A DNA stretch of 64,000 nt, taken from positions 6,597,001 through 6,661,000 of the forward strand of contig OU015674.1 in the NCBI GenBank assembly GCA_907165275.2. Direction: 5' to 3'. The DNA comes from Zygaena filipendulae (lineage: Eukaryota; Arthropoda; Insecta; Lepidoptera; Zygaenidae). The stretch's first letter is position 1. Each line of letters starts with the position of its first letter. The notes below the pieces were generated by a model. That model was not told the origin of the DNA and searched no databases. It worked only from the letters and a program-made list of their open reading frames with translations. The position numbers and the translations under genes are program-made. Of this stretch, positions 9,875 through 20,100 are shown one piece after another.

Positions 9875-12800
9875 TCCTGGGGGGCCTTGAAGACGTCAGT
9901 CTTCAAAGGTTCATTTGTGTCGTCCAGTAGGGGGCAGAGGTATTTCACACCTCGCCTATATGTGCCCGTGGTCGTGGCAACCTCAGCCACACGGGAAATT
10001 CCATCAGGGCCAGGAAACAATCTGGCGATTCGTCCGAGTCGCCAGTGCAGGGGAGGAGCCGCTTCTTCCTTGATAAGGACCAGGTCGCCCAGTTGAAGTG
10101 GTCTGCCAGGAACGCGCCACTTCGTCCGCTGCTGAAGCTCGGCGACGTACTCCAGCTGCCAGCGCCGCCAAAAGTGCTGTCTTAAAGCCTCAAGCCTCTG
10201 AAACCTGTCTAATCGGTTTGGGTTTAAATCCACCAAGCTGGGTGAAGGCAGTGACGTCAGCGCGCGGCCAATGATGAAGTGACCTGGAGTCAGAGGTTGG
10301 TAATCATTAGGAGAGGAAGACAAAGGACATAAAGGGCGGCTATTGAGGATAGCCTCTACTTGACTAAATAGGGTCGCTAGTTCTTCGAAAGTCAGGTGAG
10401 AGTTCCCCAAAATTCTTTTCAAATGAAATTTTGCCGACTTTACGCCAGCCTCCCATAGACCGCCAAAGTGGGGAGCATAAGCCGGCTGAAATTTGAATTT
10501 AATTCCCTCATTCGCTGCAAAATTGGTTACTGCATCAGAGTTTGCATTTAAAAAATCGCTAATCTCCTTGGCTGCGCCGAGGAAATTTCGGCCATTATCG
10601 CACAAGATCTCGCGAGGCTTTCCTCTGCGAGAGATAAAACGGCGCAACGACAATATGAAAGAATCCGTTGACAATGTACTGACGGCCTCTAAGTGCAAAC
10701 ATTTATATCTAGTGCAAACAAATACGGCTAAATAGCACTTCGTAATTTTGCAGCCCCTTCCTTGCCTATCGGTAATCAGGAAAGGTCCAGCGAAGTCAAC
10801 ACCGACACTAATGAAAGGAAAGTCAGGCGTGACACGTTGAGAGGGAAGTGTGCCCATTAAAGGAGCAGAAGTATTGCCTGCGACGCGGCGACACTTAACG
10901 CACTGTTGCGAGACCGTGCGCGCGAGAGAGCGCCCCGACACGGCCCACACGGACTCGCGGATCGAGCCCAGAAGCAGTTGGGGAGGCGCGTGCAGAAGAC
11001 GCAAATGCTCCTGCTGGAACAACAATTTAGTGAGCGGGTGCTTGGCATGTAAAAGCATAGGATGGCGTTTATCATAAGAATAAAACGAGGAATCCAAACG
11101 TCCACCTACTCTCAAGAGGCCATCGCCCTCGTCATAGAAAGGAGTCAGCGATAAAATGGGACATTTGGAACTCAGAGGTTTGTTATTGCGAAGAATCTTA
11201 AATTCATCACTAAAACTATCTCGCTGCGATAATCTAACTAATCTTTTAAAAGACAGTTCAAGTTCCTCAGGCTGCAGCGTGCCTATTGTTTTGGTTGCAG
11301 GGTGGCGACAATTGTGTAAAAACCTAAGAACGTACGCGAAGGAGCGCTGCAATAGGTTTAGTTTCGAATACCTGTTAAAGTCTATAAGACAATCGTTCGT
11401 TTTTTCAATTGAAACTGCGTTTACCTTTAATTCGGGCAACTCATTATTTAAATCTGCCGCGAATTGAGGCCAGTTGCATTGGGGCTTATATAAAAACGAC
11501 GGCCCGTTCCACCAAGCATCTAGCTCGGCCAACTTAAAGGCCTCTACACCGCGCGAAGCGTAGTCCGCCGGGTTTGAATCCGTTGGCACATGGCGCCACT
11601 CACTGCCCTCAGTAAGTTCTAAAATGTGTGCTACTCGATTAGAAACAAAAGTTTTTAATTTATCGTAACCGGTTTTAAGCCACGCTAAAACTATGGTGGA
11701 ATCGGTCCAATAAAAGGTCCGTGCGATCTGGCAACGCAGCGTTTTTGAAACAGCTGATGCAAGTTGAGCACCCAGAACGCACGCACACAGTTCGAGGCGC
11801 GGTATGGTCGTGGTCTTCACCGGGGCGACCTTGGCTTTAGCGCACAGCAGCCTCACTACAATGTTACTCTCAGCGTCGATCGACCTTAAAAAAATGCATG
11901 AGGCATACGCGCGGGAACTTGAGTCGCAAAAACAATGTAACTGTATGTCAGCGGGCGAATCACACAAAACGTACCGTGGCATTCTTAATGTAGTTAACGC
12001 GGCCAAACCATTAACAAAATGCCGCCATGAATCCTGAATATCGCTCGGCACGGGTTCGTCCCAACTTAACTTCGCTGACCACAATTTTTGCATCAATATT
12101 TTGGGGGTGATTGTAAGCAAACATAAAACGCCTAGTGGGTCGAAAATTTTACACAAATCGGACAAAATTGACCGTTTGGTGGGACATTCAGATTTGACCT
12201 CATATTGGGTCGGGAAATGAATTATATCTTCCGCAGAATCCCAGCCTACCCCTAGCGTGTGTGATGACGAGCTGATAATAAGACTACCATGGGCATCGGG
12301 GTTCCGTGAATCGCACAAAACAGAGGGGGAATTTGAGCGGTACTTGCGAAGCGGAAAGCAACCAGCAGCTAATGCAGTTTCTACCGATTTTTTAATGTAT
12401 ATTAATCCCGCCTCCGTGTCGGACCCGGTCAACACGTCATCTACGAGAAAATCATTTTGAATCACGCTTTTAATTTTTTCATCCGCGCATTCCTCACCTA
12501 ATTGCCACAAACAGCGCGTGCTCAAAAAACTTGCGCTTGAAAAACCGTACGTGACCGTGTTGAGCCGCAAAGTTTTTAAAGGCTCACTTTCGTGGCTGCG
12601 CCACAGGACTAATTGCAAGTCACGGTCACAATTTTGAACCATAATCTGGCGATACATTTTTTCTACGTCGCCTGTCAGTACGTATTTATATGTGCGGAAC
12701 CTTAATAAAATATTAAATAACGAGTCTTGGATCGTTGGCCCAACCATCTGTAAGTCGTTTACCGAATAACCCGAAGTGGAGGGGGCACTACCATTAAACA

Positions 12801-15114
12801 CCACACGAATTTTAGTCGACTCGCTAGTAGGTTTGAGCACGGCGTGATGAGGCACGAAAAAGGAGGGATCTGGAATAGCTATTTCAGATTCGGAGAGGTG
12901 GCCTAAATCCGAATATTCATTAATAAATTGTTCATAAAGTAACTTGAGTTCTGGGTTGTTTTTAAAACGCTTTTCTAAAGCAAGAAACCGTTTTTTAGCC
13001 AAACGAAATGAATTGCCTAAACAGTCAGGCTCGGTAATTAGAGGTAAACGGACGTGAAACCTGCCAGCTTCGTCGCGGTAGGTATGAGTGATGAAATGTT
13101 GTTCACACTCCGCTTCTATGTCGGTATACGATTGAGCAGGCTGGGGGACCTGCTCCAGTTGCCAAAACTTGGTCAGCGACTCGTCTAAAGAATCTAAACT
13201 GTCACACGTAGACAGGTGATCGCATTGCAAAAATGAACTAAAAGTAATATCGCTCGACCTTGAATTATTATGCATGGGCCCAGCAAGCACCCAACCAAAT
13301 TTCGATTTGCGCATAATTGGCATATCTGGCCCTAAAGTAATTTGCTCGGACCCAATTAATTTCCAAAAAATGTCAGCACCGATAAGAACGTCTACAGGCG
13401 CGGGCCGATTAAATGTGGGATCTGCGAGCTTAATGTTATGAGGCAAATTTATTTGCGACAAATCAATATATTTATGTGGCAAATTGCCAGAAATGTTAGG
13501 CAAAACTAAACATGACAAATCGAAACATATGTTAGTGTCATGCTTAGACCGTATCTGTACGGCACAACGCTCAGGTGTGCCAGACAAAGGGACATTACCT
13601 ACTCCTACTATATTTGTTGAATTAGGCTGAGGCACCAATTGCAACCTTTGTTTTAAATTATGAGTAATTAGAGAGGTCATGCTACCCGAATCCAAAAGGG
13701 CGCGTACGGTCACGTGACCGTTATTAGCCGGATTATGAACATCAATAAGCGCAGTTGATAGCAGCACGGGATTTGAATAAGACATTGACATGTTATTGGA
13801 GGCAACTGCGGGCTCCGACCGCGGCGTCGGCGGCAGCGGCGGCGGCGCCTGAGCCGGTGCTACTGGTGCTGCTACAGCCTGGGGAACCTCCCTATGCAAT
13901 AAAGTATTGTGGCGCTTCTTACAGGTAAGACAAGGAGCTACTCTGCATCGATGTGAAGTGTGTCCCTTACGCAGACAGTTGAGACAGAGTCTCAAACTCG
14001 CCGCTCCAGAGATTCGATCTTCGACGCTCTTGGACAGGAATGACGAGCAGTCGTAAATGCGGTGACCAGTACCGTTGCAGAACACACACGACGAGAGTGA
14101 TGCCGAGGAAGCACCGGGAGTGGCTGAAATCGCAAAAGTTTTTGTGCTAGACCTTTCCGGCTTATTGTTTTGATTGGGCTTCTCAGATTTATTGCGCTTC
14201 ACCGATTCTAAAACATCGGCGCGGCCCCTTAAAAAATTATTGAAGTCGCTTAATGAAGGCATAGTTTCATCTTTAAAACAAATGTTTTTATGTTCTTCCC
14301 ATTTTAACGTGGTATTGCTGTCGAGCTTGGATGAAGCTAGGTGAATAATTAAAGTGTCCCACTGATCGGTGGGCATGCCTAGAGTGTTTAACGCACGCAA
14401 GTTCTTGGAGACATGGTCAACGATGCCACGTAAAGCCTTAGCCGACTCGCGGCCTATAGGCTGCAAATCAAATAGCGAACCTAAATGATTATAGATAAGT
14501 TGCTTTTTGTTGTCGTATCTCTCGCAGAGGAGACGCCAGGCTTCAGCATAGTTGGACTCGGCTACCTCAAAATTGCTTATAACCTGAGCCGCCTCACCCT
14601 CTAACGAAGAGTTTAAGTGATGAAACTTAAAAATCGTTTTCATTTTATTATTATCGTGAACGAGCGACTTAAAAGTGTCTCGGAACTCGAGCCACTTAAA
14701 GTACGAACCATCGAATTTAGCGAGTTTTATCAAAGGCAGGTTGAAATGAACTTGGTTATCATGATTACAATGACTCTGAACATTATCAGATTTGTCACTT
14801 GCACGGGTAGATCCTTCACTATTCTTCTCAATTAATTTTTGGGCAATAGTGATAAGAGATATAAAATCTTGTTCTATCTCCTCTCTGATATCAATTTCGG
14901 AGTCCATAGAAGTTGGATTTTCAATTTCTATCTGAGTCTGGATTTCATCAAACTGTGTGAACATAGTACGAAAGCGATCCAACTTCAATGAAAGCTCGTC
15001 GACGTCATCAGAGGAGATAGTCTTTTTCTCTTCAAACTTATCAACGAAATTTTTAAATTTGGTTAAGCGGCCCTTTATAGAGCTTCTAGTTGCATTAAGA
15101 GTAGTCATTTTCAA
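9826..15114 (-). CDS. BEL/Pao gag-pol polyprotein (1762 aa)
   Basis: Single open frame with the order typical of BEL/Pao. An N-terminal gag region resembles the DUF1759 domain (LPLIKLAKFDGSYFKWLEFR near residue 125). Zinc knuckles follow (CVFCNGTGHRIYDC near 340 and CLNCLRKGHTSHRC near 370). Then come an aspartic protease (LLDSGSMTSLI near 470) and a reverse transcriptase with FLVDD near 888. The polyprotein continues with an RNase H region, an H2C2 zinc-binding segment ending CVKCRR, and an integrase core with VDFAGP, LCDNGRNF and GLWEAGVKSA supplying the D, D and E. A C-terminal DUF5641-like part ends the protein. No stop or frameshift interrupts it, and gag and pol share one frame. I take the ATG at 15114 as the start. 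Enzymatic function is inferred from motifs only. Confidence 0.95.
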   Translation of the reverse strand: MKMTTLNATRSSIKGRLTKFKNFVDKFEEKKTISSDDVDELSLKLDRFRTMFTQFDEIQTQIEIENPTSMDSEIDIREEIEQDFISLITIAQKLIEKNSEGSTRASDKSDNVQSHCNHDNQVHFNLPLIKLAKFDGSYFKWLEFRDTFKSLVHDNNKMKTIFKFHHLNSSLEGEAAQVISNFEVAESNYAEAWRLLCERYDNKKQLIYNHLGSLFDLQPIGRESAKALRGIVDHVSKNLRALNTLGMPTDQWDTLIIHLASSKLDSNTTLKWEEHKNICFKDETMPSLSDFNNFLRGRADVLESVKRNKSEKPNQNNKPERSSTKTFAISATPGASSASLSSCVFCNGTGHRIYDCSSFLSKSVEDRISGAASLRLCLNCLRKGHTSHRCRVAPCLTCKKRHNTLLHREVPQAVAAPVAPAQAPPPLPPTPRSEPAVASNNMSMSYSNPVLLSTALIDVHNPANNGHVTVRALLDSGSMTSLITHNLKQRLQLVPQPNSTNIVGVGNVPLSGTPERCAVQIRSKHDTNICFDLSCLVLPNISGNLPHKYIDLSQINLPHNIKLADPTFNRPAPVDVLIGADIFWKLIGSEQITLGPDMPIMRKSKFGWVLAGPMHNNSRSSDITFSSFLQCDHLSTCDSLDSLDESLTKFWQLEQVPQPAQSYTDIEAECEQHFITHTYRDEAGRFHVRLPLITEPDCLGNSFRLAKKRFLALEKRFKNNPELKLLYEQFINEYSDLGHLSESEIAIPDPSFFVPHHAVLKPTSESTKIRVVFNGSAPSTSGYSVNDLQMVGPTIQDSLFNILLRFRTYKYVLTGDVEKMYRQIMVQNCDRDLQLVLWRSHESEPLKTLRLNTVTYGFSSASFLSTRCLWQLGEECADEKIKSVIQNDFLVDDVLTGSDTEAGLIYIKKSVETALAAGCFPLRKYRSNSPSVLCDSRNPDAHGSLIISSSSHTLGVGWDSAEDIIHFPTQYEVKSECPTKRSILSDLCKIFDPLGVLCLLTITPKILMQKLWSAKLSWDEPVPSDIQDSWRHFVNGLAALTTLRMPRYVLCDSPADIQLHCFCDSSSRAYASCIFLRSIDAESNIVVRLLCAKAKVAPVKTTTIPRLELCACVLGAQLASAVSKTLRCQIARTFYWTDSTIVLAWLKTGYDKLKTFVSNRVAHILELTEGSEWRHVPTDSNPADYASRGVEAFKLAELDAWWNGPSFLYKPQCNWPQFAADLNNELPELKVNAVSIEKTNDCLIDFNRYSKLNLLQRSFAYVLRFLHNCRHPATKTIGTLQPEELELSFKRLVRLSQRDSFSDEFKILRNNKPLSSKCPILSLTPFYDEGDGLLRVGGRLDSSFYSYDKRHPMLLHAKHPLTKLLFQQEHLRLLHAPPQLLLGSIRESVWAVSGRSLARTVSQQCVKCRRVAGNTSAPLMGTLPSQRVTPDFPFISVGVDFAGPFLITDRQGRGCKITKCYLAVFVCTRYKCLHLEAVSTLSTDSFILSLRRFISRRGKPREILCDNGRNFLGAAKEISDFLNANSDAVTNFAANEGIKFKFQPAYAPHFGGLWEAGVKSAKFHLKRILGNSHLTFEELATLFSQVEAILNSRPLCPLSSSPNDYQPLTPGHFIIGRALTSLPSPSLVDLNPNRLDRFQRLEALRQHFWRRWQLEYVAELQQRTKWRVPGRPLQLGDLVLIKEEAAPPLHWRLGRIARLFPGPDGISRVAEVATTTGTYRRGVKYLCPLLDDTNEPLKTDVFKAPQDVAAASTDGEAGAVRS

Positions 15115-16125
15115 GTGAAAGATCTAAAGCAGGTACAAAATTGCGAATGAAAGAACCAATCTCAAATAAGTAAAATAAAAGGAATACGTAAATTAGTTCG
15201 GCTTATGTTCGCAGTCACAGTGGCGGCACGGAGCGGCTCGATGCAACGTCAGCAATGCAAGCGCTGCAGCTGGGCGCACCGTTGCACTGCTCGAGACGAT
15301 AGGTATAAGGCGCGGCGAAGCGAGTTGCCATGCACCGCGCAGCGCAGGAGCCGGCCGGCGTACAGGAACCGGTTCGATCGCTGCGACGCGAAAAGATAAT
15401 TGTTACGCAATGCACTAGAATATTCTACGTTTGGAATGGATGAATTTATATTGCAAATAATTTATACAAGGGACTAGGAAGGAAAGATAAGCCCTGTAAA
15501 CCCAGTTAAATAAAATTCAAAAATGTATCTGACAATTAAATAATTAAGTAGCCTTTATAAAAATAGTTTAGCTCTAAAGCCTAAAGCAAAAGCATAGGGC
15601 ATACAAAATTATAGGCAAGCGGCAAGATCGGCTAATAAAGCAGCGACCAGATTAGCTGCCTGGCACTGAGATGAGCAAAGATAGCCTAAAAAATGCAAGT
15701 CGCTTGCGTATTAACAACCTAAACTTAAGCTTTGCGAGAAACGAAAAGGCAACGCTAAGCAGTCAAGTAAAGGGGGGCTGTAATGAAAAGAAAGGAAAAA
15801 AATGGAATGGTGCACTTCCCTTGCTAAACCTTGGCTGCGGCGCAATCAGATTGACCAGCGGGCTTGAAGTAAGGGTGGCTACAGCTTCCGAAGGGATGTC
15901 GTAGAACACACACGACGTAGGAGGGCGCGTTAGGTACGCGGCACTTCAAGCTTTTTCGTCGTTGTCGGAATGTATCTCACTAACGGGCCGATGCATTCTC
16001 CAGAGTAGTCCAGAGTTCTCGATTGCCTTTGTTCCGACACGATGTAGCCGTTCCGTGACCTCCTTTCGTCCTTCTCGAAGCGTCGACTCGCGCAGAGCGT
16101 AGAAGTCGTAGGTATGTACGTAGCT

Positions 16126-16143
16126 ATCACGTCGGGGTCACCA
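16126..16143 (-). promoter_or_regulatory. Putative primer binding site of the BEL element
   Basis: Directly inside the 5' LTR the minus strand reads TGGTGACCCCGACGTGAT. The position next to the LTR and the TGG start fit a tRNA primer binding site. I cannot name the tRNA. Confidence 0.65.
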
Positions 16144-16426
16144 TGTAAAAGACTTAGGGTCTCGTAGAATAATAAAAAATGGACTTGATAGCAAAACCTT
16201 TATATTAAAGCTTCCACAATGTTGGTTAAAAGAAATTAAATAAAATTAAACGATAGCACGTCGCAATTAAAGGTGCGCGCGTGCATGTGAGGCGCGGGTT
16301 GAAGCCGAGAATGAAGTACTAGGCGCCCGTGGCTGTGGTAGGAGCGGCGGTGGGACGGAGTCAGCACCGAACCGGTTTTACGAGCGTACCGCCCCCGCTT
16401 CCCCGTCGGTAGATGCGGCCGCAACA
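16144..16426 (-). repeat. 5' LTR of the BEL element
   Basis: This 283-bp copy looks identical to 9592-9874. On the minus strand it should hold the promoter. An AATATAAAGG stretch within it could serve as a TATA-like site, which is inference. Confidence 0.9.
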
Positions 16427-16787
16427 AAAGAAAATACAAAAACTTTTTACTGTTTATAGCTTTACAAAACGCAGTGGTTAAGCTGGTAGCTAAACTATCG
16501 ATATTTCAGATATTTGTGTCGAAGTCTGAAGATAAAATCTACAAGAAGTTACGGAAAGGTGTAGTCATATTTGAAGATTGTGATCTGGCAATCTAAACAA
16601 TAATTTGACCATCGTATTTAGTTCAAAAACATTACTTCTGAATTTTATTTCATTTTTCATGCAAGTTATCACCGTTTGGGTGCAGAGGTAAGTTAATAAC
16701 AGCAAACTTAGAAAATTTTTGGAAAGTTTATATCATATTCCCGGTACAATTACTATAGTGTCAAATCATTGCAGACGATTTTTTTTA

Positions 16788-16905
16788 TGTCGTAGGGGGC
16801 ATACGGGCAAGTGGTACACCTGATGGTAAGTGATTACCGCCGCCCATGGACATCTGCAACACCAGAAGGCTTGCAGGTGCGTTGCCGACCTGGAATGGGG
16901 ATGGA
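16788..16905 (+). repeat. Lepidopteran dispersed repeat (CACCTGATGG family)
   Basis: Same block as at 4248 and 53390: GGGGGCATACGGGCAAG, CACCTGATGGTAAGTG, CCGCCGCCCATGG, then TTGCAGGTGCGTTGCCGACC. Confidence 0.7.
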
Positions 16906-17046
16906 TGGATAAGGAGAACACGATCATCAAATATGATTAGACCTTTCTGTAACAACCTGTATAAGCAGTATTTACGCAGGATCCACTTAAAATAATTGAC
17001 GGTTGCATGTCTGGCAAAGCTTTAATTATGATTTGTCAAGCTTTTT

Positions 17047-17107
17047 TCAGAGTTCCACATAAATCGGCGTGTTCGAAATCCCGCAACGGTTCATTCCTCT
17101 ACGGATC
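17047..17107 (-). CDS. C1A protease exon 6: C-terminus
   Basis: Acceptor TTTCAG|GATCC. Nineteen codons encode IRRGMNRCGISNTPIYVEL and then TGA. This matches the usual family end RGxNxCGIxxxAxYP. The exon is easy to miss because of its size. Confidence 0.93.
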
Positions 17108-20100
17108 CTGAAATACAAGCAGGGTATGGTGTTATTCGAACAAGCGAATTCAAACTCTATTTAGTATTTGTATAGAGCCGTAAAAATAAGACATTATTGT
17201 CGCTTTGAGGATTATGTCTTTGACTATTAGCAGAATGGAGACAATCTTGACCTAAAAAGGTCAATTCAATGAAGAAAATATGTAAAATCACAAAATAGCT
17301 AGGAAAGTAATTTTTCAGAAACGACACTAACCTTCTACATCACATGTAATTTTAATTTAATCTAAGGTCAGGTCACTTTCTTAATTTATCTAGATAAGTG
17401 TCATCCCTAACAATATAAGCTCCGACATACCTAATTCACTCTATAATATTATAAATGTGAAAGTGTGGATGTTTAGATGTTTGCATGTTTGTTACTCAAT
17501 CACGCAAAAACGGCTGAACGGATTTGGATGAAATTTGGCATGCACGTTGTCAGGGGTATAGAGAAGGATAGAGGGTGCTTTTTATCCCGGAATTCCCACG
17601 GGAACTCCGAAATTACCGCGGGTGAAACCGCGGGGAAAAGCTAGTAGATAATAATAATAATTTTACTTTATAATTCCCGCGGGAACTCGGAAATTAACGC
17701 GGGAGAAACCGCAGGGAACTAGAGCGTATATAAAATCACCTGATGTATCCGTCCTCTCCCCAATTCCTCCCCCACCAGTTGAGCAGTATCCAGTACTCGG
17801 GAGTATAGCCCACGAGGAGCATGGCGTGGTTCACCGTCCAGGGTGTGCAGAAAAGGTCGTCGTAGATACCGTTTCTATGACAAATATTAGTAACACAGCA
17901 TTAATTCATCATCTTCATATTTATTTTATTTATAAACTAGCTGCGCCCCGCGGTTTCACCCGCGTGAGTTTCAGGATTCCCGCAGTAACTCCAATGCAGT
18001 CTAATTTACTCCTTATAACAACAGCTGAATAGCAGTGAAAGTCCCGTCAATATCGGTCCAACCGTTTCGAAATTCACCCGCGCGAGCTTCGGAATATCCG
18101 CAGGAACTCCAAACTTCTTTTATAAAAACTTTGTCCTGACAATAACGGACACAAAAAAAAATCAATTATCCAATTTGGTGCAGTCGTTTGGAAGTTATGC
18201 GCTTAGCAACACATTTGGCGATTCATTTTTATTATATATAGATATACCTAAATTTTTTCCCTTTAAGATTTTTTAAAGGTGTTAAAAACCTTTGTAGGTT
18301 TATATCAACACCGACATTCGTCATCAACACTACTTGCTTAGTCGTACTCATTTATCTACATACCTGAGAACCACTGGCAGAGCACTATAGGTAAGGAATA
18401 AGGATATTAGGTAACTACAGTGAAAAGGATTCTGTGACAAACAAAAATATCACACCGAGTGGGTACACCTCGCCAGTTGCAGTTGATAATATAATATTAT
18501 GTAGGTAGTGGAAATATTGGATACACAGGTGATTTTATGTATTACAGAAAGGCGGGATATTAAGTTTAGTGTTGGTCACACTAAGTGTTCTTGTTTGGTG
18601 ACTAGCAAGTTGTTGTATGTACATTGTACACGTTGAAGAATTCTTCTGTCAATAATGTGTATTTTAGTTTAGTATGAATTGGCAGCCGAAAGACGTCCAC
18701 TGCTGGACACAGGCCTCTCCCAAGGATCGCCACAACGACCCCTTCTGCGCTTTCCGCATCCAATCCCTCAATACTTGTTATCTACTTCTTTAAACGAGCA
18801 ATTCTTGTATATATATAATCTGAATCGCGGAAACGGCTCCAACGATTTTCATGAAATTTAGTATGCAAGGAGTTTCGGGGGCGATTAATCGATCTAGCTA
18901 GGTTTCATTTTTAGAAAACGTTTTATCTGTGTTTTCAGGCAATGAAAATTGAGTGTTTGTTTTTCTACTTAACAACAGATGGCGCTATACCCAACGAGCG
19001 AAGTTCGGTGACCCAGATATTATATGTTTGGTTGTTGTATACGTATGCTGTACATTTTTGTGTTGTGTCAAATAAAGTTATTCGATTCAATTCAATTCAA
19101 TGGCGTCCCGCGACCTTCAAGTCATCGATCCACCATGTCGGCCACCCACGACGCGTCTTCCGATTTGTCGGCGCCACCCCAAGAACTTCCTGCTTCATCG
19201 GTTATCAGTTCCTCGAGTGATGTGCCCCACCCAGTGTGGCTTTAAGTTTGCTATTGCATTAGGAATTAAAATTAAATAGTACCTACTAGCTGTTCCACGT
19301 GGACTGTTAACGTGTATGCAAAATTTCATGATGATCGATTGAGCCGGTAAGGTGTGAAAGCGTAACAAACAAACAACTCGCTGGAACTCCGAAATTAACG
19401 CGGGTGGAACCCGAAGGAACAGCTAGTAAACCTGTACCTGTAAAGTTGGAAAGTAAATGGGGCGGCATTGACAGCAACGGCCAAAGGGCCTATGTGTGCC
19501 ACAGCCTTTTCCATCGCCCTTTCATCTCGTGTAGGCAAGACCGCCCAGCGGCTAGGGCGGGTTCGCGCCAACCATGGATTGTAATGACAGCTCTCTTTCT
19601 GAAAACGTATTAAAATAAAATTAGGCGGTAGATATTATGTAGGCTTTTTTTTAACTGATAGGTCAGACATTTCTCGTCCTGTGTGTGGTCGTGTTTTTCA
19701 AGTTTGCTAAAATAAAAAGCAATAAGCTATTTTGTCCGTGAATTTCGCAAAAATGGAAATTAATACATATTTTTAGCATTGTGAAAAACCTGCAACATTT
19801 TATATGACGTGCAAGATCAAGCGGTTCTGATTATGGAGTTGATACTGAGATATCACTCCTCCTTTTTCTTTGTAATCTCACCTTGCCAATGTAAGGGTAG
19901 CTGGTCTCCATTGTCAAGCCTTCCCTAGCAACGTAGCGCAGCGTCGCCGACAAGGAACCCCCTTCGCACCCCATGTTTCCGTCTTTGTAACTGCAGTCCA
20001 CTATTTGCTGAGGACTGGACAACGCAAAAGAAGCTAATACATTTACAAGTACAGACTAAAGTCAGAGACTCCCAAAAATGGATCAAAACTTCTTTACAGA

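Larger units (their letters stand above)
9592..16426 (-). mobile_element. BEL/Pao LTR retrotransposon, full length
   Basis: This 6.8-kb element lies on the minus strand. Two 283-bp LTRs, TG...CA bounded on each strand, look identical base for base on reading. A 4-base duplication AAAG flanks it (9588-9591 and 16427-16430). One uninterrupted gag-pol frame fills the interior, after a leader of about 1 kb. No env-like frame is present, as is usual for most BEL elements. Identical LTRs imply a recent insertion, because the LTRs are copied from one template at integration and diverge afterwards. The element lies downstream of the 3' end of the cysteine protease gene (stop at 17047). Confidence 0.95.

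Noticed and set aside
9684..9875. Short frame repeated at 16236-16439 as a small gene
   Set aside because: Both lie wholly within the BEL LTRs and run along the LTR sequence.
11804..12037. Plus-strand frames across the BEL interior (several between 9887 and 14835)
   Set aside because: They are antisense shadows of the gag-pol frame.
15205..15415. Overlapping GC-rich frames in the BEL leader
   Set aside because: Arg/Cys-rich low-complexity translations on both strands, in the untranslated leader, with no domain.
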